From Bacillota bacterium (GTDB taxonomy: Bacteria > Bacillota > UBA4882 > UBA8346), in contig JAEZJQ010000135.1 in assembly GCA_023436305.1 (NCBI GenBank), positions 1-47,592 of the forward strand: 47,592 nt of DNA, read 5' to 3'. Position 1 is the stretch's first letter. Each line of letters begins with the position of its first letter. The position numbers were made by a program, and so were the translations under genes. Below, piece by piece: positions 8,595-16,842 of this stretch. Below the pieces are notes generated by a model that did not search any database, was not told the origin of the DNA, and saw only the letters and a list, made by a program, of their open reading frames with translations.

Positions 8595-10235
8595 ATGGCC
8601 GGTAAACAACTGTTATTTGGTGAAGATGCGCGTCACGCTTTAGAACGTGGCGTAAATACCCTGGCGGATGCCGTTAAGGTAACTTTGGGTCCGAAAGGCC
8701 GAAACGTAGTACTGGAAAAGAAATACGGCTCACCGACGATTACCAATGATGGAGTTACTATCGCTAAAGAGATCGAATTGAAAGATCCCTTCGAAAATAT
8801 GGGCGCTCAGCTCGCGAAGGAAGTTGCCACCAAAACCAATGATGTTGCCGGGGATGGTACGACCACCGCTACTTTGCTTGCTCAAGCCATGGTTCGTGAA
8901 GGCTTGAAGAATGTGGCGGCCGGGGCGAACCCGATGATTTTGAAAAAAGGAATTGAAAAAGCAGTTAGTGTAGTGGTGGAAGAGATTAAGAAGATAAGTA
9001 AACCCGTGAACAATAAGGAAGACATTACCCATGTCGCGGCTATCTCCGCCGCCGATGAAGAAATTGGGAAACTCATCGCCGAAGCCATGGAGAAGGTCGG
9101 CAAAGACGGCGTAATTACCGTAGAAGAATCCCAGACTATGGGAACGAACTTGGAAGTTGTGGAAGGGATGCAATTTGATCGCGGTTATGTTTCCGGGTAT
9201 ATGGTCACGGATTCCGACCGGATGGAAGCTGTTTTGGATGAACCTTTCATTTTAATCACCGATAAAAAAATTTCATTAATCAAAGATTTGCTTCCGATTT
9301 TGGAAAAGATTATCCAGCGGGGCAAACCGTTGTTAATCATTGCCGAAGATTTGGAAGGGGAAGCTCTGGCTACGCTGCTGGTCAACAAACTCCGGGGAGT
9401 ATTGAATGTAGTGGCCGTAAAAGCTCCCGGATTTGGTGACCGGAGGAAGGAGATGCTGTCCGATATTGCCATCGTAACCGGCGGGCAGGTTATTTCCGAA
9501 GAAGTGGGCTTGACCCTGGAAAATACCACTCTGGAAATGCTGGGTTCGGCTCGCCAGGTGAAGATTAACAAGGATGAAACCACCATTGTGGACGGCAAAG
9601 GGAGTTCCCAAGAAATTAAGAACCGGATTAGCCAGATTAAAATGCAGATTGAAAATACCACTTCGGACTATGACCGGGAAAAACTTCAGGAACGGCTGGC
9701 CAAGTTATCCGGCGGGGTGGCGGTAATTCAAGTGGGGGCCGCCACCGAGACCGAAATGAAAGAAAAGAAACACCGGATCGAAGATGCCTTATCGGCGACC
9801 CGGGCCGCTGTTGAAGAAGGGATTGTCCCGGGCGGCGGAGTTGCTTTGCTTCAAATTGCTCCAATTCTTGATAATATTAAGGATGCTGGTGATGTTGCCA
9901 CTGGAGTTTCCATTGTCCGTAAAGCTTTGGCGGATCCGTTGCGTTGGATTGCCAACAATGCCGGACTTGAAGGCTCGGTCATTGTGGAGAAGGTGAGCAA
10001 CATGGAACGCGGAAAAGGGTTTAACGCTTTAACCGGCGAGTACCAGGATATGATTGCCGCCGGTATTGTTGATCCGGCCAAAGTCACCCGGAGTGCGCTT
10101 CAAAATGCGGCCAGTATCGCGGCGATGCTGTTAACCACCGAATCTTTGGTGGCCGAAATTCCGGAAAAAGAAAGCGCTCCCATGATGCCCGGTGGCGGTG
10201 GAATGCCCGGCGGAATGGGTATGGGAATGGATTAA
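8595..10235 (+). CDS. groEL: Chaperonin GroEL
   Basis: ATP-driven protein-folding chamber, 546 residues, the usual size. Diagnostic segments include KVTLGPKGRNVVLEKKYG and GDGTTTATLLA in the ATP-binding equatorial domain, VEEGIVPGGGVALL near residue 410, and a Gly/Met-rich tail ending GGMGMGMD. AGGAAGGTGA precedes ATG 8595. It is transcribed with groES under CIRCE control, and a strong hairpin follows the stop. Confidence 0.98.
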   Translation: MAGKQLLFGEDARHALERGVNTLADAVKVTLGPKGRNVVLEKKYGSPTITNDGVTIAKEIELKDPFENMGAQLAKEVATKTNDVAGDGTTTATLLAQAMVREGLKNVAAGANPMILKKGIEKAVSVVVEEIKKISKPVNNKEDITHVAAISAADEEIGKLIAEAMEKVGKDGVITVEESQTMGTNLEVVEGMQFDRGYVSGYMVTDSDRMEAVLDEPFILITDKKISLIKDLLPILEKIIQRGKPLLIIAEDLEGEALATLLVNKLRGVLNVVAVKAPGFGDRRKEMLSDIAIVTGGQVISEEVGLTLENTTLEMLGSARQVKINKDETTIVDGKGSSQEIKNRISQIKMQIENTTSDYDREKLQERLAKLSGGVAVIQVGAATETEMKEKKHRIEDALSATRAAVEEGIVPGGGVALLQIAPILDNIKDAGDVATGVSIVRKALADPLRWIANNAGLEGSVIVEKVSNMERGKGFNALTGEYQDMIAAGIVDPAKVTRSALQNAASIAAMLLTTESLVAEIPEKESAPMMPGGGGMPGGMGMGMD

Positions 10236-10243
10236 GAAACTTG

Positions 10244-10270
10244 ATCGGGGAGAACATTGTTCTCCCCGAT
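10244..10270 (+). terminator. Hairpin after groEL
   Basis: Perfect 12-bp stem ATCGGGGAGAAC / GTTCTCCCCGAT with a 3-base loop. The following TTGCTAAAAA is a poor T-tract, so it may be a weak terminator or an mRNA-stabilising end rather than a full stop before polX. Confidence 0.6.
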
Positions 10271-10319
10271 TTGCTAAAAAAGATTGTAGAATATCAAAAA
10301 AGTTTTAGCGGTGATTTAA

Positions 10320-12035
10320 ATGGACAAACACGACTTGGCCCGGATTTTTAACGAAATCGGACTGCTGCTCGAACTGGGAGGTGATAATCCCTTTAAGACC
10401 AGGGCTTATTACAACGCCGCCCGGACTCTGGAAAATTTGAATGATGATTTACCCACTCTGATTCGCGAACAACGCCTTTCCGACATCCCGGGTTTTGGCG
10501 AGGCGATTGTTAAAAAAATTACCGAGGGGGTCACCACCGGAACCATTGAATATTACGAGAAATTAAAAGCGGCTACCCCGCCCGGTTTATTGCAATTTTT
10601 GCGGATTCCCGGCCTGGGACCGAAAAAAATCAATCAAATTTATTCGGTACTTGGCATATCAAGCATCGACGAATTGGAAAAAGCTTGTCTGGCGAATAAA
10701 CTGGCCGGTTTGGTGGGCCTCGGGGTCAAGACTCAAGAGAAGATTTTGGCTGGGATTCAATTTGTCCGGGATCACCAAGGGCAATATTTATGGCATGAAG
10801 CCTGGACTATCGGGTTAAGTATTAAGAACGAACTAGCCCAAAATCCAGCAGTGATCAAAATCGAACTGGCCGGCAGTTTGCGGCGATTTAAAGAAGTGGT
10901 CCATGATATCGATTTTATTGCGGCTACCGATACTCCAGGGGCGGTGGTTGACAGTTTTGTAAAACTGCCGCAAGTTGATAAAATCACTTCCCGTGGGGAT
11001 ACCAAAATTTCGGTGATTCTAAAATCGGGAATTGGAGCTGATTTACGGCTGGTAAAACCCGCCGAATATGCTCATGCCCTTCAACACTTTACCGGGGGTA
11101 AGGAACATAATACGACTCTACGCCATTTGGCCAAAGAACAGGGTTTTAAGGTAAATGAATACGGCTTATTTCCGAAAGGGAACGCGGAACCCCAATATTG
11201 CCGGGATGAAGCGGAAATCTATCAAACTTTGGGATTAAAGTATATACCGCCCGAACTACGGGAAGATCAAGGAGAAATCCAAGCCGCAGGGCTCGGAAAG
11301 CTTCCGGTATTAATAGAACCGCAAGATCTTAAGGGGATTTTCCATATTCATACAGTGTACAGCGATGGGGTTAATACTTTACGGGAAATGGTAGAGGCTT
11401 GCATCGAAAGGGGATTTTCTTATGCTGGAATTGCCGATCACAGCCAAATTGCGGCTTACGCCCATGGTTTATCCGCTAAAGCCTTGGAGAAGCAATTCAA
11501 TGAAATTGATGTTTTAAACCGGGAGTATCCTCATTTTAAAGTATTCAAGGGTATTGAGGCGGATATTCTCCCTTCCGGTGAATTGGATTATAGTCCGGAT
11601 GTTTTAGCCCGGTTTGATTTTGTAGTGGGCTCAATTCATTCCCAGTTCCGGATGGGAAAAGAGGAGATGACTGCCCGGATTTTAAAGGCTCTGGACAGCC
11701 CTTATTTAACCATGTTGGGACATCCCACCGGGCGTATTTTGTTGGAACGGACCGGTTATGAACTGGATTTGGAACGGATATTGGCCAAAGCGGCTGAAAA
11801 AAGAGTGGCCATAGAGTTCAATGCCAATCCGTACCGCCTGGACTTGGATTGGCGCTGGTGCCGGAAGGCCAAAGAGTTGGGAGTATTAATCTCAATCAAT
11901 CCCGATGCCCATAGCATTGGAGAATTGGATCTGGCCCGTTCGGGAGTTCTGGTAGCCCGTAAAGGTTGGCTGGAAGCAAAGGATGTGTTGAATACGCGAA
12001 ACCTGAATGAAGTGGAAAAGCTGTTAAACAATTAA
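10320..12035 (+). CDS. polX: DNA polymerase/3'-5' exonuclease PolX
   Basis: Bacterial family X polymerase of 571 residues, used in base-excision and gap repair. Residues 1-150 hold the helix-hairpin-helix segments (LSDIPGFGEAIVKKI, LRIPGLGPKKI). The nucleotidyltransferase site shows AGSLRRFKEVVHDIDFI with Asp196 and Asp198, and a third Asp241 in GADLRLV. From residue 340 a PHP phosphoesterase domain follows (FHIHTVYSDG, GIADHSQ, GSIHSQF, GHPTGR, INPDAHS) with its metal-binding His and Asp residues intact, providing the exonuclease. A modest GGTGA precedes the ATG. It complements the nearby end-joining polymerase and ligase. Confidence 0.95.
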   Translation: MDKHDLARIFNEIGLLLELGGDNPFKTRAYYNAARTLENLNDDLPTLIREQRLSDIPGFGEAIVKKITEGVTTGTIEYYEKLKAATPPGLLQFLRIPGLGPKKINQIYSVLGISSIDELEKACLANKLAGLVGLGVKTQEKILAGIQFVRDHQGQYLWHEAWTIGLSIKNELAQNPAVIKIELAGSLRRFKEVVHDIDFIAATDTPGAVVDSFVKLPQVDKITSRGDTKISVILKSGIGADLRLVKPAEYAHALQHFTGGKEHNTTLRHLAKEQGFKVNEYGLFPKGNAEPQYCRDEAEIYQTLGLKYIPPELREDQGEIQAAGLGKLPVLIEPQDLKGIFHIHTVYSDGVNTLREMVEACIERGFSYAGIADHSQIAAYAHGLSAKALEKQFNEIDVLNREYPHFKVFKGIEADILPSGELDYSPDVLARFDFVVGSIHSQFRMGKEEMTARILKALDSPYLTMLGHPTGRILLERTGYELDLERILAKAAEKRVAIEFNANPYRLDLDWRWCRKAKELGVLISINPDAHSIGELDLARSGVLVARKGWLEAKDVLNTRNLNEVEKLLNN

Positions 12036-12215
12036 AATTGCTGGATGAAAGGAAAACCAAAAATTCAATGGCTCATGTACCAATGGCCGTGGTCCCATGA
12101 ATAAAAAGTTGAGCTAAAGGTTGAAAATCAAATTTAAAAGCTAATCCCTAACACTTCAATCTTTACGATACGCCATAGGCTATAACTTCACAACCGATCC
12201 GGTTTTCCGGATAGG

Positions 12216-12245
12216 TTGACAAACCATATTTGAGAAGTTTATAAT
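12216..12245 (+). promoter_or_regulatory. Promoter of the glycine riboswitch-glyA unit
   Basis: TTGACA (12216-12221), 18-base spacer, TATAAT (12240-12245): both boxes are perfect SigA consensus. Predicted start near 12252, about 14 bases before the first aptamer helix. An imperfect hairpin (ACCGATCCGG / CCGGATAGGT, 12193-12216) abuts the -35 box. Confidence 0.85.
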
Positions 12246-12265
12246 CATTGTAGAAACCGGTAGAA

Positions 12266-12558
12266 GGTCGTACGAGAGTTAATCTGCTCTGCAGCTTTTA
12301 TTTGCTCTGCAGCTATCTGCTTCGCAGTTTTTAATCCGCTTCGCAATTATTAAAACTGCTTTGCCATTTATGCGCGGCAATGTAAAATCCGTATTGGCAG
12401 GTTACACCGAAGGTGCTAAGATCCTGAATTTGGGGATCAAAACTCTCAGGTAAAAGGAGTACGGCCGGACGAACTCTGGAGAGACCCGTTTAACGGGCGC
12501 CGAAGGGGCTAATAATTGTCGTATTACGACAATAAATCTCTCAGGCAAAAGGACAGAG
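12266..12558 (+). ncRNA. Tandem glycine riboswitch with expanded first aptamer
   Basis: Two glycine aptamers in series in the glyA leader. Aptamer 1: P1 GGTCGTAC (12266-12273) with GTACGGCC (12459-12466), GAGAG core, CCGAAGG at 12407, ACTCTCAGGTAAAAGGA at 12442-12458. Aptamer 2: P1 CTCTG (12474-12478) with CAGAG (12554-12558), GGAGAGA, short P2 CCCG/CGGG, CCGAAGGGG, P3 ATTGTCG/CGACAAT, and CTCTCAGGCAAAAGGAC. These are the conserved glycine-binding cores. The P2 helix of aptamer 1 (AATCTGC 12281-12287 with GCAGGTT 12397-12403) carries a 109-nt loop in place of the few bases seen in aptamer 2. A terminator downstream suggests an ON switch that lets glyA be read when glycine is abundant. Confidence 0.93.
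12284..12372 (+). repeat. Mini-hairpin repeats inside riboswitch P2 loop
   Basis: About five imperfect units of 13-20 bases with the core CTGCTYYGCAG followed by T/A-rich spacer: CTGCTCTGCAG, TTGCTCTGCAGC, CTGCTTCGCAG, CCGCTTCGCAA, CTGCTTTGCC. Two of the units are self-complementary (CTGC-TCT-GCAG, CTGC-TTC-GCAG). They fill most of the extended loop of the first glycine aptamer. Confidence 0.8.
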
Positions 12559-12632
12559 GATAGGGCCTGATTTTGTTTGGCGAGGCATTGCCGACCCGAG
12601 TGCGTATTGCCCTAATTTCTGGTTCTTTGGAA

Positions 12633-12660
12633 GAGGTCGTAAGATCTCGTTTTTATTTTT
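12633..12660 (+). terminator. Riboswitch expression-platform terminator
   Basis: GAGGTC (12633-12638), GTAA loop, GATCTC (12643-12648), then a T-rich tract to 12660. It lies between aptamer 2 and glyA, so it is the likely switch point. An alternative pairing upstream, TAGGGC (12561-12566) with GCCCTA (12609-12614), could set the distance between aptamer and terminator. Confidence 0.75.
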
Positions 12661-12705
12661 TATGACTTTCCACCGGTGACTGAATAATTTGTTGGAGGAA
12701 TCAAG

Positions 12706-14220
12706 ATGTCAGCCAATATACTTCAAGATTATCTTTCCAAAATCGATCCCGCCCAGATTAACGCCGGTTTTTTAGGTTACTTGGCCGCACTTACCGAGAT
12801 CTCGAAAGTTGCGCCTCCGGTGGCCAAATCCATCGTTCAGGAATTGCAAGACCAGCGCCGTAATTTAAAACTTATCGCCAGCGAAAATTACTGTTCACTC
12901 TCCGTTCAACTGGCCATGGGTAATTTGCTCACCGATAAATATGCGGAAGGATTTCCCCAGCACCGGTTTTATGCGGGCTGTGAAAATGTGGACGACATTG
13001 AATCTTTTGCCGCCGGACAGGCCTGTCAATTATTCGGTTCTGAACATGCCTACGTGCAACCCCATAGCGGCGCCGACGCCAATCTAATCGCTTATTGGGC
13101 CATACTTAACGCCAGGGTTAAAATGCCGGAGCTGGAAAAATTAGGTCAAACTGAACCTTCCCATTTGGCCAAGGAAGATTGGGATAGGCTTCGGGTTGCA
13201 TTGGGTAACCAGCGGTTGTTGGGAATGGATTATTATTCGGGGGGGCATCTGACCCACGGGTACCGGCAGAATGTTTCGGCCCAGATGTTCGACGCTTATA
13301 CATATGGAGTGAACCGGGAGACCGGATTGCTTGACTATGACGCGCTAGAAAAAATGGCCCAGGAAATCAAGCCGTTGATTTTGCTGGCGGGATACAGCGC
13401 CTACCCACGGGCGATTAATTTCCGGAGAATGAGGGAGATAGCCGACCGGGTAAATGCGGTATTCATGGTGGATATGGCTCATTTTGCCGGTTTAGTTGCC
13501 GGGGGTGTGTTTCAGGGTGATTTTAATCCGGTGGCCCATGCCCACGTGGTGACTTCCACCACTCATAAGACATTACGGGGGCCGCGGGGCGGAATTGTAC
13601 TGTGCACCAAAGAATTTGCCGAACATGTTGATAAAGGCTGTCCGTTAGTGATTGGCGGCCCCTTAGCCCATATTATCGCCGCCAAAGCCATCGCTTTTAC
13701 CGAGGCCAATACTCCGCAGTTTAAAACGTATGGTTCGAAGATCGTGGAGAATGCCAAACAATTGGCCCAAAGTTGTATCGATGAAGGAATGACGGTAGCC
13801 ACGGGAGGAACGGAAAACCATTTGTTGTTAATCAATGTGGTGCCTTTTGGGTTAACTGGCCGCCAGGCGGAAAGCGCCGTGCGGGAATGCGGGATCACTT
13901 TAAACCGTAATTCGTTGCCCTATGATGCAAACGGTCCGTGGTATACCAGCGGCCTCCGCGTTGGGACACCGGCAGTGACTACTTTGGGAATGGGAAAGGA
14001 AGAAATGAAGGAAATTGCCGCCATCCTGAAACTGGTGCTGGCCAATACCAAACCGGAAACCATCTCAAGCGGCGAACATGCCGGAAAACCAAGCAAAGCC
14101 AAATACCGGATTGACGATAAAGCCAAACAAGAAGCCCAAAGCCGCGTCAAGTCCCTCTTAGGACGCTACCCGGTATATCCGGAATTGGATCTGGAATTCT
14201 TACTGAAAAATTTCGGATAA
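12706..14220 (+). CDS. glyA: Serine hydroxymethyltransferase (long form)
   Basis: PLP enzyme interconverting serine and glycine with tetrahydrofolate, feeding one-carbon metabolism. The cofactor lysine is K288 in STTHKTLRGPRGG; other family marks are LIASENYCS, GADANLIAYWAIL and HRFYAGCENVDDIE. At 504 residues it is about 85 longer than the usual bacterial enzyme: an N-terminal extension of some 35 residues and an insertion around residues 135-200 (NARVKMPELEKLGQ onward) account for it, a form known from Chlamydiae, spirochaetes and some Firmicutes. TTGGAGGA precedes ATG 12706. The glycine riboswitch upstream fits a role in consuming excess glycine. Confidence 0.95.
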   Translation: MSANILQDYLSKIDPAQINAGFLGYLAALTEISKVAPPVAKSIVQELQDQRRNLKLIASENYCSLSVQLAMGNLLTDKYAEGFPQHRFYAGCENVDDIESFAAGQACQLFGSEHAYVQPHSGADANLIAYWAILNARVKMPELEKLGQTEPSHLAKEDWDRLRVALGNQRLLGMDYYSGGHLTHGYRQNVSAQMFDAYTYGVNRETGLLDYDALEKMAQEIKPLILLAGYSAYPRAINFRRMREIADRVNAVFMVDMAHFAGLVAGGVFQGDFNPVAHAHVVTSTTHKTLRGPRGGIVLCTKEFAEHVDKGCPLVIGGPLAHIIAAKAIAFTEANTPQFKTYGSKIVENAKQLAQSCIDEGMTVATGGTENHLLLINVVPFGLTGRQAESAVRECGITLNRNSLPYDANGPWYTSGLRVGTPAVTTLGMGKEEMKEIAAILKLVLANTKPETISSGEHAGKPSKAKYRIDDKAKQEAQSRVKSLLGRYPVYPELDLEFLLKNFG

Positions 14221-14259
14221 TCTCAAAGGTTAAAAATTTATAGTTAGAGGTGGTTTCGA

Positions 14260-15129
14260 GTGGTTTTAAAATTGGGTCTGCCCAAAGGGAGCCTCCAGGA
14301 ATCTACGGTCAGGCTGTTTAAAAAAGCGGGTTATAACATTTCAATTAGTGAACGGTCTTATTATCCAGGCATTGATGATCCCGAACTGGAAGGGATGTTA
14401 ATCCGGGCACAGGAAATGTCGCGCTACATTGAAGAAGGGGTTTTGGATGTCGGGATCACCGGAAACGACTGGATACTGGACAATAACTCCAATGTGGTCG
14501 TCGTGGCGGATCTATTATATTCCAAGCAGACCTTGAACCCTTGCCGGTGGGTGCTGGCGGTTCCCAATGATTCACCGTTTCAGAAGGCTTCTGATCTGGC
14601 GGGAAAGAGGATTGCCACCGAATTGGTCCATGTCACCGATAATTATTTTAAAAAACATGGGGTCACGGCGGAGATCGAGTTTTCCTGGGGGGCCACCGAA
14701 GTCAAACCACCGGTATTGGCGGATGCTATTGTAGAGATCACTGAAACCGGAAGTTCATTAAAAGCTAATAAATTACGGATCATTGATACGGTTTTGGAAG
14801 TCAAAAACCAATTAATAGCCAACCAAAAATCATGGGAAGACCCTTGGAAACGGCAAAAGATTGAAAACATCGCCATGCTCTTAAAAGGAGCCTTGCTCGC
14901 CGAAGGGAAGGCCGGCTTGAAGATGAATCTGTTAAAAAAAGACCTGGATAAAGTGTTATGCCTTATCGAATCCTTAAAAAATCCGACTATTTCCCAACTT
15001 TCCGACCCCGAATGGATTGCTTTGGAAACCATTATTGATGAGAGAGTGGTCCGTGACTTGATTCCGCAACTCAAAAGAGCGGGGGCGCAGGGAATTGTAG
15101 AGTACCCGTTGAATAAAGTAATTTATTGA
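14260..15129 (+). CDS. hisG: ATP phosphoribosyltransferase HisG (long form)
   Basis: First enzyme of histidine synthesis, condensing ATP with PRPP. It begins VLKLGLPKGSLQE and shows VLDVGITGNDWI and the PRPP-binding segment around ADAIVEITETGSSLKANKL. At 289 residues it includes the C-terminal ACT-like regulatory domain (from about residue 210) that makes the long form feedback-sensitive to histidine without HisZ. GTG 14260 has AGAGGTGG 6 bases upstream. It follows glyA by 39 bases and precedes an M24 peptidase by 14, so all three may share the riboswitch transcript. No other his gene is present, so histidine genes are scattered in this genome. Confidence 0.93.
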   Translation: MVLKLGLPKGSLQESTVRLFKKAGYNISISERSYYPGIDDPELEGMLIRAQEMSRYIEEGVLDVGITGNDWILDNNSNVVVVADLLYSKQTLNPCRWVLAVPNDSPFQKASDLAGKRIATELVHVTDNYFKKHGVTAEIEFSWGATEVKPPVLADAIVEITETGSSLKANKLRIIDTVLEVKNQLIANQKSWEDPWKRQKIENIAMLLKGALLAEGKAGLKMNLLKKDLDKVLCLIESLKNPTISQLSDPEWIALETIIDERVVRDLIPQLKRAGAQGIVEYPLNKVIY

Positions 15130-15143
15130 AAAGAGGATAACCA

Positions 15144-16343
15144 GTGGGTTCCGTTGCTCAAAATGAATTAACGTCCAGGTTACATACGCTTCAACAACAT
15201 TTAAAGGCGCAAGAGATTGATTTGGCGGTTTTGAATGTAAATTCCGATCTTTATTATTATAGCGGTTCAGTGGAACCTCTTTATTTAATCGTTCCGGCGG
15301 ATGGGCAGCCATTGTTGATGGCCCGGAAAGCAATTCAACGGATTCGGGATGAAGTTTCCCATATCAAGCTGGAACCATTTGTCGGGACCAAAGACTTGGT
15401 CAGAATTACCACCGAGTATGGCTATTCCGGAGCTCGAAAAATCGGTATGACACTGGATGCTACGGCCTATGCCACCGTTCAGCGCTGGCGGCAGTTGTTT
15501 AACGAAGCTGAATTAGTTGATTTATCATGGGACATTCGCGTGTTGCGGATGGTAAAATCAGAAACGGAGATTGCCATTCAAGCCAAAGCGGGGGAGATTA
15601 TGGCCGGAGTCCCTGATTTGGTGAAAACGAATTTTAAGCCGGGGATGACTGAATTACAATTAAGTGCCATCCTCGAAAATTATTTCCGTCTGCGCCATCA
15701 TGGAGTTGTGGTGCGTTGCCGGAGGGAAGAAATCCAAATGGGGTTCGGAGTTTGTTCCTCTGGAGTGAATACGTTGGCAGGGGCCAAATTTGACGGTATC
15801 TGTGCCGGAGTCGGAATTTCAACGGCGGCGCCTTATGGAGCCAATGAAGATTTGATTCAGCGTGGTATTCCAATTTTACTGGATTATGCTTTTAATTTGG
15901 AAGGATATCATATGGATCAAACCCGGATGTTTAGCTGGGGTGAACCGGTTCCGGAAGTGCGCCGGGCGTATGAAGCCATGCTCCAGGTTGAGGAACGGAT
16001 TATGGCCTTATTAAGACCGGGGCGTCTATGGACCGAGATTTACGATGAAGCCCTTAAATTAGCGGTTGAATTGGGTTATGAAAAGGAGTTCATGGGGCTA
16101 GGAACAGAGAAAGTAAGGTTTGTTGGGCATGGAATTGGGTTGGAACTTGATGAACCACCGTTTTTAGCTCCTAAAAATGATTATCCCCTGAAAGCCGGAA
16201 TGGTGATTGCCGTCGAACCGAAGGTCGCGCTACCGGAAATCGGCGTGGTCGGCATTGAAGATACCCTGGTGGTCCGGGACGGACAGCCGGAGCTGTTAAC
16301 CACCGCTTCCCGGGAGTTTTTGATTTTAGACCATCCGGCGTGA
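15144..16343 (+). CDS. M24 family metallopeptidase (Xaa-Pro aminopeptidase-like)
   Basis: Creatinase/aminopeptidase P-fold protein of 399 residues. The N-terminal domain (residues 1-140) is the creatinase-type substrate-binding half; the C-terminal half has the dinuclear metal site: LLDYAFNLEGYHMDQTRMF (two Asp), VGHGIGLELDEPP (His), IAVEPKVALP (Glu) and GVVGIEDTLVV (Glu). It probably removes N-terminal residues ahead of proline from peptides in the cytoplasm. GTG start at 15144 is preceded by AAGAGGA. It is probably the last gene of the glyA-hisG unit. Confidence 0.88.
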   Translation: MGSVAQNELTSRLHTLQQHLKAQEIDLAVLNVNSDLYYYSGSVEPLYLIVPADGQPLLMARKAIQRIRDEVSHIKLEPFVGTKDLVRITTEYGYSGARKIGMTLDATAYATVQRWRQLFNEAELVDLSWDIRVLRMVKSETEIAIQAKAGEIMAGVPDLVKTNFKPGMTELQLSAILENYFRLRHHGVVVRCRREEIQMGFGVCSSGVNTLAGAKFDGICAGVGISTAAPYGANEDLIQRGIPILLDYAFNLEGYHMDQTRMFSWGEPVPEVRRAYEAMLQVEERIMALLRPGRLWTEIYDEALKLAVELGYEKEFMGLGTEKVRFVGHGIGLELDEPPFLAPKNDYPLKAGMVIAVEPKVALPEIGVVGIEDTLVVRDGQPELLTTASREFLILDHPA

Positions 16344-16412
16344 ATCGATTCATTTAACATATTTTCCAGCTATCCCCCATAGGATGTATTGACTATGAAC
16401 GGGGGGGATATG

Positions 16413-16727
16413 ATGCGGAATATCGAGATTAAAAAAATTCAAGTCGGTTCGATCTTTAAACTGTGTTTCATTGGCGGGGCGGTGCTTGGTTTACTTTTAG
16501 GAATTCTGGTTATAGTTGCCGGGACATTGGCGCAAAATCTGGGATTGCCCTTTGGGACCACATTTGAGACTGGAGGCGCTTGGCAAGTCGGAGCCTCCAT
16601 TATGGGAGTGTTAATTGGCAGTTTGGCTTATGGGTTGGTAAATGGTATCTTTGGAATTTTCGGAGCATTCATTTACAATATTTTCACGGCAATTGTCGGT
16701 GGGATTGTATTAAAGGTTGAGGAATAG
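16413..16727 (+). CDS. Small membrane protein, DUF3566-like
   Basis: 104-residue protein with two long hydrophobic stretches: about residues 14-38 (KLCFIGGAVLGLLLGILVIV) and 55-95 (glycine-rich, ending AIVGGIVLKVEE). The layout, with KKIQVGSIFKL at the start, GIFGAFIYNI and a terminal GGI before a short charged tail, resembles the DUF3566 transmembrane family of Gram-positives. The frame opens at a TTG at 16389, but a GGGGGGG at 16401-16407 serves the ATG at 16413. Function unknown. Confidence 0.65.
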   Translation: MRNIEIKKIQVGSIFKLCFIGGAVLGLLLGILVIVAGTLAQNLGLPFGTTFETGGAWQVGASIMGVLIGSLAYGLVNGIFGIFGAFIYNIFTAIVGGIVLKVEE

Positions 16728-16766
16728 CCCAAAACAAATTTTGATTCATACATTGTCAAAAGATAA

Positions 16767-16814
16767 GGGGCTGTCCCGGGTATTTAACATACTTTTTAGA
16801 CAGTCTCTTGTTTT
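16767..16814 (+). terminator. Probable terminator
   Basis: GGGGCTGTC (16767-16775) pairs with GACAGTCTC (16799-16807) over a 23-base loop, followed by TTGTTTT. The loop is long and two pairs are G-T, so efficiency is uncertain. Confidence 0.45.
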
Positions 16815-16842
16815 ATGATATTTTTGATTGAGGATGAATCCA

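Noticed and set aside
12284..12372. CRISPR-like short repeats in the glyA leader
   Set aside because: Units are 13-20 bases, degenerate and without unique spacers; they lie inside a riboswitch loop.
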